A stretch of DNA of 64,000 nucleotides, taken from NCBI RefSeq assembly GCF_904848585.1, contig NZ_CAJHCR010000001.1, positions 1,054,001 through 1,118,000 of the forward strand. The letters run 5' to 3'. Under the pieces are notes generated by a model, which was not told the origin of the DNA, made no database searches, and saw only the letters and a list, made by a program, of their open reading frames with translations. Source of the DNA: Paraburkholderia kirstenboschensis. GTDB lineage: Bacteria > Pseudomonadota > Gammaproteobacteria > Burkholderiales > Burkholderiaceae. Shown here one piece after another: positions 44,994 through 53,053 of the stretch. The stretch's first letter is position 1; each line of letters opens with the position of its first letter. The position numbers and the translations under genes were made by a program.

Positions 44994-46055
44994 ATGAGTT
45001 CGAAGCTCGAGGCGATCGGCATTGCAAAGCGCTACGGCGATGCGGTCGCGCTGGAACCGACGGACCTCGCCGTACAAGCCGGCGAATTCCTGACGCTGCT
45101 CGGTCCCTCGGGCTCGGGCAAGACCACGCTGTTGCAGATGATCTCGGGCCTCGTCGCGCCGAGCGCGGGCCGTATCGAGATCGACGGGCGCGACGTCACG
45201 CATGTCGAGCCCGGCAAGCGAGGCATCGGCATGGTGTTCCAGAGCTACGCGCTCTTTCCGCACATGAGCGTGTGGGACAACGTCGCATACGGATTGCGCA
45301 TGCGACGCAAGTCGCGCGAAGAAGTGCGCGGGGCCGTCGACGACGCGCTCGCGATGGTGCGCATGACCGAATATGCCAAGCGTTTTCCGAAGGAGTTGTC
45401 GGGCGGGCAACAACAGCGCATTGCTCTTGCTCGTTGTTTTGCGTACCGGCCTTCGGTAATTCTGCTCGACGAGCCACTCGGCGCGCTCGACAAGAAACTG
45501 CGCGAGCATATGCAGTCGGAGATTCGCCGGTTGCATAAGGAACTCGGCGCAACCTTCGTGTATGTCACGCACGATCAGGACGAAGCCCTCACGCTGTCCG
45601 ACCGCATCTGCCTGATGAATCAGGCGCGCATCGAGCAGGTGGGCACGCCCACCGATCTGTACGACCGTCCCGCGACGCGCTTTGCGGCCGGCTTCATCGG
45701 CCATTCGAATCTGCTCGAAGGAGCGCTAGACGACGCACGTGGCGCGAGCGGCGAGGCGATTCTGCTCGCGGCGGGCGGCCGCATTCCTCTGCCGATGAAC
45801 GCATCCGTTGCATCCGGCGCGCGCCACACGCTGCTGGTCCGCCCGGAGGCGCCGCGCCTTGTCGAACCGGAACGCGGCTTTGTCGACGGCACGATTGCGG
45901 ACATCGTGTTCTTCGGCAGCGATACGCGCGTGCAACTCGCGATGAACGACGGCAGCGAACTCACCGTGCGCTGCGAGCGCAGTCTCTCGCCGCGCATCGG
46001 CGACAAGGTCGGCCTCGTGTGGGACCCGTATCGCACGACGCTTTTGCACGCCTGA
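44994..46055 (+). CDS. ABC transporter ATP-binding protein, PotA-like
   Basis: 353 residues. Complete nucleotide-binding domain: Walker A GPSGSGKTT near 38-46, Q-loop in GMVFQSYALFPHM near 83, signature LSGGQQQR near 138, Walker B VILLDEPLGALD near 160 and the H-loop His in YVTHDQDEA. The C-terminal ~110 residues form the TOBE/MOP-like regulatory domain usual for the PotA/UgpC group. Starts 11 bases after the binding protein gene. Confidence 0.94.
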   Translation: MSSKLEAIGIAKRYGDAVALEPTDLAVQAGEFLTLLGPSGSGKTTLLQMISGLVAPSAGRIEIDGRDVTHVEPGKRGIGMVFQSYALFPHMSVWDNVAYGLRMRRKSREEVRGAVDDALAMVRMTEYAKRFPKELSGGQQQRIALARCFAYRPSVILLDEPLGALDKKLREHMQSEIRRLHKELGATFVYVTHDQDEALTLSDRICLMNQARIEQVGTPTDLYDRPATRFAAGFIGHSNLLEGALDDARGASGEAILLAAGGRIPLPMNASVASGARHTLLVRPEAPRLVEPERGFVDGTIADIVFFGSDTRVQLAMNDGSELTVRCERSLSPRIGDKVGLVWDPYRTTLLHA

Positions 46056-46065
46056 GAGGACCACG

Positions 46066-47847
46066 ATGACCATCGCTCTTCATGCGCACCGCGAGAACGA
46101 AGCCTCGCGCCGCGGCCGGTCCATCTGGATCGCGCGCTGCATGCGCTTTTTGCCGATCGTGCCGACGCTTTTGTTCCTGCTGGTGTTCTTCATCGTGCCG
46201 GTTGGCGAAATTCTGCAAGGCGGACTTGTCAGCGCCGAAGGGCAGGTCGGTTTCGCGCAGTTCGAGCGCATTGCGCGCACGCCGGTCTACGCAAAGGTGC
46301 TGTGGATCACCTTCGCCATTTCGTTCATGACGGCGGCGCTATCCATTCTGCTCGGCTATCCGGTCGCCTATATGCTGAGCCGTCTGTCCGAGCGAGCACG
46401 CGAACGCTGGCTGTTGTGGATCATGCTGCCGTTCTGGACCAGTTATCTGGTAAAGACCTACGCATGGATGCTGCTGCTCTCCAAGACGGGTGTGCTGTCG
46501 ACCATCGCGTTGTCGCTCGGCCTCGTGCGCGAGACGAGCGGCACCATTCCGTCGCTCACCGGCGTGCTGATCGGCATGGTGCATTCGATGCTGCCGCTCG
46601 CCGTGATGACCATGTTGCCGGTCATGCGCGGCATCGACGATCGGCTCGCGCAAGCCGCCGAAACGCTCGGCGCCGAACGCAGCACGAGCTTTTTCACGGT
46701 GTTTCTGCCGCTGTCGTCGCCGGGTGTCGCGGCGGCCGGCCTGCTCGTGTTTATATCGAGCCTCGGCTTCTTTATCGTGCCGGCGCTGCTGGGCTCGCCG
46801 AAGGAGACGATGGTCGCGCAACTCGTTATCTCGTCGGTGCTGGAGCTTTTCGACATGCGCTTTGCAGGTGCGCTGTCGACCGTGTTGCTGGTCTGCTCGA
46901 TCGTGATCTTCTTCGTGTACGACCGCATGGTGGGCCTCACGTCGCTCACTGGCGAAGTCGCGGAGCGCCAGCGCGGCTCGCGTGCGCAAGGCGTCAAGCT
47001 CGCGCTTCTGATCGCGGCGGGGCGCGTGTTCGCGCCGTTCATGATGCGCCGCAAGACGCACGCCGAAGAGGGCGCGCGCGCGGTGAGCCCGCTCGGTTTC
47101 TATACGTGCGTGATCATGGTCGTGCTCGTCGTGCCGGTGCTTTCCGTGATTCCCTATGCGTTCACGAAGAGCGACTACATTTCTTTCCCGCCGAAACTTT
47201 TCAGCGTGCGCTGGTTCGGCACGTTCATGGATTCGCCGGTGTGGCAAAGCGCGATTGTCCGCTCGTTCGAAGTGGGTCTCGGCACCGCGCTGCTGTCGCT
47301 GCTGCTCGGCTTTGGCGCCACACTCGCGATGACGCGCATGCCGCGCCGCGCGAGCAAGCCGATCTTCGCGCTGCTGGTCGCACCGCTCATCGTGCCGCGT
47401 ATCGTGGTGGCAGTCGGCCTGCTATATCTGTTCGGGCGCTTTGGGCTCACGGGCACTAACCTCGGCCTCGTGATCGGCCATACGGTGCTCGCGATTCCGT
47501 ATGTGGTCGTGACGCTCGCTGCCGGCTTTCAGCGCTTCGACTGGCGTCTCGACGACGCCGCGCGCGTGATGGGCGCGTCGCCATTGCGGCGCATCACGTC
47601 GATCGTGTTGCCGCTTCTCATGGCAAGCGTGACGGCCGCGTTTCTGTTCGCATTCCTCGTTTCGTTCGACGACCTGACGATCGCGATCTTCGTTTCCGGC
47701 GGCATCAACTCGACGCTGCCCAAGCAGATGTGGGACGACATTCAGCTCGCGATTACGCCGACGCTTGCAGCCGTGTCGACCACGCTCGTCATTCTGATCG
47801 CGCTCGTCGTCGCGGTTTCCTCCTGGCTCAAGCGCAAGACGCGCTGA
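46066..47847 (+). CDS. ABC transporter permease, two permease domains fused in one chain
   Basis: 593 residues. Two binding-protein-dependent transport permease domains are joined: the first covers about 30-290 with its EAA loop at about 197-216 (AAETLGAERSTSFF), the second about 345-585 with its EAA loop at about 498-517 (AARVMGASPLRR). A charged linker of about 50 residues joins them. Thus one polypeptide replaces the PotB/PotC pair; I predict twelve or so membrane helices. No frameshift or stop at the junction suggests a recent accident. Ten bases after the ATPase gene. Confidence 0.93.
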   Translation: MTIALHAHRENEASRRGRSIWIARCMRFLPIVPTLLFLLVFFIVPVGEILQGGLVSAEGQVGFAQFERIARTPVYAKVLWITFAISFMTAALSILLGYPVAYMLSRLSERARERWLLWIMLPFWTSYLVKTYAWMLLLSKTGVLSTIALSLGLVRETSGTIPSLTGVLIGMVHSMLPLAVMTMLPVMRGIDDRLAQAAETLGAERSTSFFTVFLPLSSPGVAAAGLLVFISSLGFFIVPALLGSPKETMVAQLVISSVLELFDMRFAGALSTVLLVCSIVIFFVYDRMVGLTSLTGEVAERQRGSRAQGVKLALLIAAGRVFAPFMMRRKTHAEEGARAVSPLGFYTCVIMVVLVVPVLSVIPYAFTKSDYISFPPKLFSVRWFGTFMDSPVWQSAIVRSFEVGLGTALLSLLLGFGATLAMTRMPRRASKPIFALLVAPLIVPRIVVAVGLLYLFGRFGLTGTNLGLVIGHTVLAIPYVVVTLAAGFQRFDWRLDDAARVMGASPLRRITSIVLPLLMASVTAAFLFAFLVSFDDLTIAIFVSGGINSTLPKQMWDDIQLAITPTLAAVSTTLVILIALVVAVSSWLKRKTR

Positions 47848-47873
47848 GTCTTCGTATTTCGACCGGTTCACAC

Positions 47874-49415
47874 ATGCATCGTTATCCAGAATATTTCGCT
47901 CATCGGCACGCCAACGACGAGCTCGACTGTGTACCGCTGCTCGCAGCGGGATTGCGCCGCGACCCAGCGCGCGCCATCGTGCATTTCGAGGATCGCGCAA
48001 TCACGTGCGAAGACGCCGCTCGTCACGTCGTGCAATTGCAACGCTGGTTTGCCGCGCAAGGTCTCGAGCAGGGCGACCGCGTCGCCGTGATGCTCGGCAA
48101 CAGTCCCGAGCATATCCATTTGATCTACGCGCTGCATTTGAGCGGTCTGGTGTGGGTGCCCGTCAACACGAAGCTGCGCGCGGCGGGTCTCGAATATCTG
48201 CTGCAGCATGCAGAGCCGAAGCTCTTCGTCGTCGACGATGAATTCGACGCGCTGACGACGCAGCTCGATCGCGGCGCGGCGCGGCGCACGCATCTGCCGG
48301 CATTCGATGCGCACGACACGAGCGCGGAGTTCGCGACGCCGGCCATCGGCGTGCACGACCCGCTGTGCATCATCTACACGTCGGGTACGACCGGCGCGCC
48401 GAAGGGCGTCGTCTTCACGCACAGGATGATGCGCATTGCGAGCGAGGCGGCACTTCGCGTGGCGGACGTGCGCGACGGCGACCGGCTCTTTCTGTGGGAG
48501 CCGTTGTGCCACATCGGCGGCGCGCAGATGCTGTTGCTGCCGTTTCTTGCCAACGTGACGCTGCACGCTGTGCCGCGCTTCTCGGCATCGCAGTTCTGGC
48601 AGCAGATCGGGCGCGCGGGCGCAACGCAACTGCATTATCTCGGCGGCGTGCTCGATATCCTGATGCAGTTGCCCCGCAGGGAACAACCTGTGGAGCACAC
48701 GCTGCGCGTAGCGTGGGGCGCGGGCGTGAGCGCTTCGTCGTGGGAGTCGATCCAGACGCGGCTGAACGTGTCGTTGCGCGAGTGTTACGGCATGACCGAA
48801 TGTTCGAGCTTCGCGACGGCGAACGTGACGGGCAAGGCCGGTTCGATCGGCCGCGCGCTGCCCTGGATAGACATCGCATTGCTAGATGAAAACGGCCGTC
48901 CTGTGAAAGAGGGCGAGGCGGGCGAGATCGTGCTGGCAAGCAAGGTGGAGGGCACTTTTTTGCCGGCGTATCTGAAGAATCCCGACGCGACGAAAGCCGC
49001 TTTGCGCAACGGCCGGCTTCATACCGGCGACCGCGCGCGTCGCGACGCGGACGGCGATCTGTTCTTTATCGGCCGGCAGACAGACAGCATGCGCGTGCGC
49101 GGCGAGAACGTGTCCGCTTGGGAAATCGAACGCATTTTCGCGGCACATCCGGCGATCCGCGCGAGCGCGGCAATTGGCGTCGCCTCGGTGATCGGCGAGC
49201 AGGATATCTTGCTCGACGTGCAGTTCAAGGACGAACCGGTGGAGTGGCAGGCATTGCACGCGTGGGCGTGCGAGCGTCTCGCGAGTTTCCAGTTGCCGCG
49301 CTATTACCGCGCGGTGCCCGGCTTCGAGATGACGGCGAGCGAGCGCGTGAAGAAACACCTGCTGTCCCGCGACACCGCCGACGCGTGGGACCGGCTCGCA
49401 ACCGCAAAGCAGTAG
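47874..49415 (+). CDS. Acyl-CoA ligase (AMP-forming), CaiC-like group
   Basis: 513 residues of the ANL superfamily. Adenylation motifs are present: the phosphate loop YTSGTTGAPKG at 168-178, ECYGMTE near 302, LHTGD near 378 and the hinge segment. Near the C-terminus the A10 motif, normally with a catalytic Lys in SGK, reads TASERVKK, so the usual Lys position is Arg491, with Lys493 and Lys494 close by. The ATG at 47874 lies 26 bases after the permease; the frame is open further upstream inside that gene. The overall character is like crotonobetaine/carnitine CoA ligase, but substrate assignment is inference. Confidence 0.9.
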   Translation: MHRYPEYFAHRHANDELDCVPLLAAGLRRDPARAIVHFEDRAITCEDAARHVVQLQRWFAAQGLEQGDRVAVMLGNSPEHIHLIYALHLSGLVWVPVNTKLRAAGLEYLLQHAEPKLFVVDDEFDALTTQLDRGAARRTHLPAFDAHDTSAEFATPAIGVHDPLCIIYTSGTTGAPKGVVFTHRMMRIASEAALRVADVRDGDRLFLWEPLCHIGGAQMLLLPFLANVTLHAVPRFSASQFWQQIGRAGATQLHYLGGVLDILMQLPRREQPVEHTLRVAWGAGVSASSWESIQTRLNVSLRECYGMTECSSFATANVTGKAGSIGRALPWIDIALLDENGRPVKEGEAGEIVLASKVEGTFLPAYLKNPDATKAALRNGRLHTGDRARRDADGDLFFIGRQTDSMRVRGENVSAWEIERIFAAHPAIRASAAIGVASVIGEQDILLDVQFKDEPVEWQALHAWACERLASFQLPRYYRAVPGFEMTASERVKKHLLSRDTADAWDRLATAKQ

Positions 49416-49456
49416 CTATCGTATATAGATAGCGTTTTAGGGCTATGCGATAATTC
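49415..49456 (+). promoter_or_regulatory. Predicted promoter and operator of the IclR gene
   Basis: A perfect dyad GCTATC-N7-GATAGC (49415-49433) begins at the last base of the ligase stop codon. It overlaps a possible -35 box TAGATA (49426-49431), which is 17 bases from a -10 box GATAAT (49449-49454). The -10 lies inside ATGCGATAATTC (49445-49456), the near-copy of the sequence in front of the crotonase gene. This is a good candidate site for autoregulation. Confidence 0.5.
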
Positions 49457-49485
49457 TGCGTTCGAACCGGATAGAAACTAACCTG

Positions 49486-50328
49486 ATGAGCGACGAGCCC
49501 AAAGCCCCGCGCAAGCGCAAAACTTCTGCGGCAAAGCCGCCGACCGAAGCGGCCGACCCGACCGCGTCTTCGCTTTATGTGCAGTCCGTGGAAAAGGCGA
49601 TGAAGGTGCTCACCGCGTTCGACGGCAGCAAGCGTCAGTTGTCGCTCTCGGAGATCTCGTCGTTCACGGGTTTCGACATGAGCGCCACGCAGCGCTTCAC
49701 TTATACGCTCGCCGCGCTCGGCTATCTCTTCAAGGACCCGGACAGCCGCAAGTATGAACTGTCGCCGCGGCTTCTCGACTTCACATATCACTATCTCACG
49801 TCGAACGATCTGGTGAGCCGGGCGACGCCTTATCTGCAGCAACTCGGCTCCGAGACGGAAGAGGCGACCAACCTCACCGTGCTGGACGACACGGACATTG
49901 TGTTCGTGCTGCGGATCGTGAGCCGCAACGTGTTCAACGCGCACGTCATCACCGGCTCGCGGCTGCCCGCGTATTGCACCGCGCCCGGCCTCGCCATTCT
50001 GGCGACGCTCGCCGACGGCGAGATCGACGACATTCTGTCGCGCACGAATCTCGTGCCATACACCGCAGCCACCGTCTACCAGCCGCGCAAGATCAGGGAG
50101 CGTATCGCGCAGATCCGCAAGCAGGGCTACGCGCATACCGAAGACGAATACTTCGTGAGCGATATTTCGACGGCGGCCGCGATTACGAACGCACGCGGGC
50201 GCGGCATCGGCGCGGTCAATATTGCGGTGGCGCGCTCGCGCTGGCAGGCGGATCGCGACGAAAAGCGCTTCGCCGATCTGGTCATTTCCACCGCCTCTGC
50301 AATCTCCACACGGCGGCGCGTCGAATAG
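49486..50328 (+). CDS. IclR-family transcriptional regulator
   Basis: 280 residues with a basic, disordered N-terminal ~30 residues, a winged helix-turn-helix (about 33-95, with LSLSEISSFTGFDMSATQRF) and the GAF-like effector domain (about 105-270, with GSRLPAYCTAPGLAILA). It follows the ligase gene by 70 bases and has its own promoter-like sequence with a dyad. It probably controls the crotonase-ABC-ligase operon, with the acid or its CoA ester as effector. Confidence 0.93.
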   Translation: MSDEPKAPRKRKTSAAKPPTEAADPTASSLYVQSVEKAMKVLTAFDGSKRQLSLSEISSFTGFDMSATQRFTYTLAALGYLFKDPDSRKYELSPRLLDFTYHYLTSNDLVSRATPYLQQLGSETEEATNLTVLDDTDIVFVLRIVSRNVFNAHVITGSRLPAYCTAPGLAILATLADGEIDDILSRTNLVPYTAATVYQPRKIRERIAQIRKQGYAHTEDEYFVSDISTAAAITNARGRGIGAVNIAVARSRWQADRDEKRFADLVISTASAISTRRRVE

Positions 50329-50445
50329 CGCCGCTCCCGTATTCCCTGGTTGTGCCGGGCGCTGCGCGTCGTCATTCCGTCCGCGGCACGCTCCATGCTG
50401 GATTCTCCGAAAACGGCAAGCGCGCCGTGAAATCGGGAGACAGTC

Positions 50446-50712
50446 ATGAATATGGTGAAAGTGGCAGGCATCGCGTTGGTGCTGTGCGTCGGCAGCACGG
50501 CCTATGCGCAGCAAAGTGGTAACGCGCCGGCGAACAGCGGCACGCAAAGCGGCAAGCAAGCTCAGCCTGGACAGGCCGGGCGCACCGTCGACGAACCCGC
50601 GGCGCAGGGCGCGCCCGGCAACAAGCCGGGAACGCTGATGGACAAGCGCGCAAATGCAATGTCGCCGGAGGGAGCGTCCGGGCCGGGCCGAACGGGTGAG
50701 GTCAAGCAGTAA
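50446..50712 (+). CDS. Small secreted, low-complexity protein
   Basis: 88 residues. Signal peptide with cleavage after AYA, then about 66 residues that are almost entirely Gly, Ala, Pro, Gln, Ser, Asn and charged residues without hydrophobic core, so the mature protein is probably disordered. GGGAGA lies before the ATG. I do not recognise a function; similar short exported proteins are common in this bacterial group. A long hairpin follows its stop codon. Confidence 0.65.
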   Translation: MNMVKVAGIALVLCVGSTAYAQQSGNAPANSGTQSGKQAQPGQAGRTVDEPAAQGAPGNKPGTLMDKRANAMSPEGASGPGRTGEVKQ

Positions 50713-51177
50713 AGGCAACGAGAACGGTCGTCGCCTATGCATGCAAACCCGGGCGACGACCCCAGTCAGCGTCGTGCCGTAGCGGCGCATCCAACCGTTG
50801 TTCTTTCGGGGCGCGGAGAACCTCGATGCATGCAGCGCTGCGAGGCGAGGCGAGGCGTGGAGGGTGCTGCGTCAGCCGGACGGTGTATCTGCTCCCGGCT
50901 GCCTCTTTCCGATTGCCACGTGCGCCGCGATTTCGATGGCGGTGTGCGCGGCGTCGTGCCCGGCAGCGCCGCACCGGGACGCATCGGAAGGATAGCGAAG
51001 CGCTTCGTTGCCTATAATCGGCTCCGGTGGAGCGACGGAGTCGATGTGTCATCCGGAGGCGGCTCGAGAGCCGAAATTTTCTTCCCGGCGTGTCGATTTT
51101 GATGGTCTTCCTTCGTCGTCCCCATAGCGGCATGCGGCCTCGCCGCCCATCTGGCCGATACTGACAGGAGACGCTCA
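50713..51177. other. Gene-free interval
   Basis: No convincing gene. Open frames on both strands are overlapping, Arg-rich and lack ribosome-binding sites. Apart from the inverted repeat at 50726-50761 I see no feature. Confidence 0.5.
50726..50761 (+). repeat. Inverted repeat after the small secreted protein gene
   Basis: Perfect ten-base arms GGTCGTCGCC (50726-50735) and GGCGACGACC (50752-50761) with a 16-base loop, starting 13 bases after the stop codon. It would form a stable RNA hairpin. There is no T run behind it, so it may protect the 3' end of the transcript or act as a weak or Rho-assisted terminator. Confidence 0.5.
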
Positions 51178-51651
51178 ATGACGATTCAGAAGATCACCCC
51201 CTTTCTCTGGTATTCCACCGAAGCCGAGGAGGCTGCGGCCTTCTACACAAGCATCTTTCCGGACTCGCGCGTAGTCCGCGTCACGTCGGTGCCGAGCGCC
51301 GGCGCCACGAAGGTCGTCGAGTTCGTTCTGTTCGGACAGCCGTTCATCGCAATGAGCTCCGCCGGCAACGACCCGTTTAACCACGCCGTCTCGCTCCTCG
51401 TGAATTGTGCCGATCAGGCGGAAGTGGACCGCTACTGGGACGCGCTTCTCGAAGGCGGTGGCACGCCCGACGCCTGCGGCTGGCTGAGAGACCGCTTCGG
51501 CGTGTCGTGGCAGATTGCTCCGGCCGACGTCATCGCCATGATGGCCGACCCGGATCGGGAAAAAGCGCGGCGCGCCGCCGAGGCCATGATGAAGATGGTG
51601 AAGTTCGACGTCGCCGCGCTGAAGGCGGCGTATGCAGGCACGGCGGACTAG
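51178..51651 (+). CDS. VOC-family protein, PhnB/3-demethylubiquinone methyltransferase-like domain
   Basis: 157 residues. Begins MTIQKITPFLWYSTEAEEAA with AFYTSIFPDSRV near residue 20, the standard start of the PhnB-like group of the VOC superfamily, and has FGVSWQIAP near 105. Despite common database names these proteins are not methyltransferases; their activity is mostly unknown. GGAG precedes the ATG. Stand-alone gene. Confidence 0.9.
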   Translation: MTIQKITPFLWYSTEAEEAAAFYTSIFPDSRVVRVTSVPSAGATKVVEFVLFGQPFIAMSSAGNDPFNHAVSLLVNCADQAEVDRYWDALLEGGGTPDACGWLRDRFGVSWQIAPADVIAMMADPDREKARRAAEAMMKMVKFDVAALKAAYAGTAD

Positions 51652-51750
51652 CGCCTGGCGCCTGGCACTTCGTACGGCGTGTTGCGCGAATCGAGCCGAT
51701 GAAACCGGGCTCCGCGACATATGCGGACCCCGGGCGCTTGCATGGGCTCG

Positions 51751-52758
51751 TCAGCTCGCCTTCCAGCGCGCGTCCACGACGCTCAGCTTGCCTGGAATCA
51801 GCTTGAGGGCGCTGAAGGTGTCGGCGATCTGTTGCTGATAGGCAAGGGTGGCGTCGGTGATCGGCTGCACGCCGTAGCCGGTGCGCTTGAGCGCGACTTC
51901 GAGCGTGGCCGCGTCGAGTCCCACGAGCGGCGACAGCAACGTGGCCACCTCGGTCACGTTGTCGCGTCCCCAACTGTCTACCGCGTTGATCTCTTCGAGC
52001 AGCGCATTCAGCAGTTGCGGCTGCGCCGCCGCGAACTTGCGCGCCGCCACGTAGTACTGCGTGTTGCGCACGAGCCCGTCCCCATTCGCGATGGTGCGCG
52101 CATTAGCCTGCTTTTCGATGGCGGCCAGATAGGGGTCCCAGATCACCCATGCGTCCACGCTGCCCTGAACGAACGCGGCGCGCGCGTCGGCGGGCGTCAG
52201 GTAGACGGGCTCAATGTCCGAATACGACAGTTGCGCCTGCTGCAGCGCCTTGACGAGCAGGAAGTGGACATTCGAGCCCTTGTTGAACGCGACCTTCTTG
52301 CCGCGCAACTGCGCCACGCTGCGAATCGGCGAATCGTTCGGGACGACGATCGCTTCGCCACGCGGCGCTGGCGGCTCGTTGCCGATATAAACGAAGTCGA
52401 CGCGACCCGCCTGCGCGAAAATCGGTGGCGTCTCGCCGACGGTACCCACATCCACTGCGCCCGCATTCAGCCCTTCCAGCAACTGCGGTCCGGCAGGGAA
52501 CTCGAGCCACTGAACCGCGATTCCCTCGCTCGCTAGCCGCTTTTCCAACGTGCCGCGCGCCTTGAGCACGACGAAGTTGCCGTACTTCTGAAAGCCGATG
52601 CGAATGCGTTTGTTGTTGCCTTGCGCATGGGCAGCGCTGCTCGTGAAGGGCGCGACAGGCGAAAGTACGCCGCCGAGCGCGGCGCCCGTCAAGCCGGCTG
52701 CCGCGCCTTGCAGGAGGCGGCGCCTGCGTGTGTCGATCGAATCGTTGCGTGTGCTCAT
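51751..52758 (-). CDS. Aliphatic sulfonate-type ABC transporter substrate-binding protein (SsuA-like)
   Basis: 335 residues. Twin-arginine leader (DTRRRRLLQG, hydrophobic stretch, cleavage after AHA), then the SsuA/NrtA-type binding fold: IRIGFQKYGNFVVLKARGTLEKRL near 50, EFPAGPQLLEGLNAGAVDVGTVGE near 84 and FVQGSVDAWVIWDPYLAAIE near 185. The start at 52758 is the ATG directly before the leader. No permease or ATPase gene (ssuC/ssuB) and no monooxygenase (ssuD) is nearby, so it is an orphan that must work with a transporter encoded elsewhere. Sulfonate specificity is inferred from family only. Confidence 0.9.
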   Translation of the reverse strand: MSTRNDSIDTRRRRLLQGAAAGLTGAALGGVLSPVAPFTSSAAHAQGNNKRIRIGFQKYGNFVVLKARGTLEKRLASEGIAVQWLEFPAGPQLLEGLNAGAVDVGTVGETPPIFAQAGRVDFVYIGNEPPAPRGEAIVVPNDSPIRSVAQLRGKKVAFNKGSNVHFLLVKALQQAQLSYSDIEPVYLTPADARAAFVQGSVDAWVIWDPYLAAIEKQANARTIANGDGLVRNTQYYVAARKFAAAQPQLLNALLEEINAVDSWGRDNVTEVATLLSPLVGLDAATLEVALKRTGYGVQPITDATLAYQQQIADTFSALKLIPGKLSVVDARWKAS

Positions 52759-53053
52759 CGGTGCCTGGCTCTGTGCGTGAAAGGTGGCCGCGCGGACTGT
52801 CGCAATCGCGCGAGATTCGCGTTGAACTGGCGACGTTAAATCGAGGCGCGCGCAAATCCAACCAATGTTTGCGCATAAGAAAAGCAGCGAATCGACGATA
52901 GCGTCGACGCGAACTCTGCAAGGCTGGGCACGCGGCGACTCAACGAAGCACGGGTTTCCGGCCATGCGCAATCGTCCCCGGTCTTCGCGGGCGCGTGCGG
53001 CAAGCGAGGTCATTCAAGCGGCGGCATGGTGAACGATGCCGCGACCATCGGCC

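Noticed and set aside
50737..51102. Open frame of 121 codons in the gap before the VOC gene
   Set aside because: Arg/Gly-rich, no ribosome-binding site, no domain, and contradicting frames on both strands.
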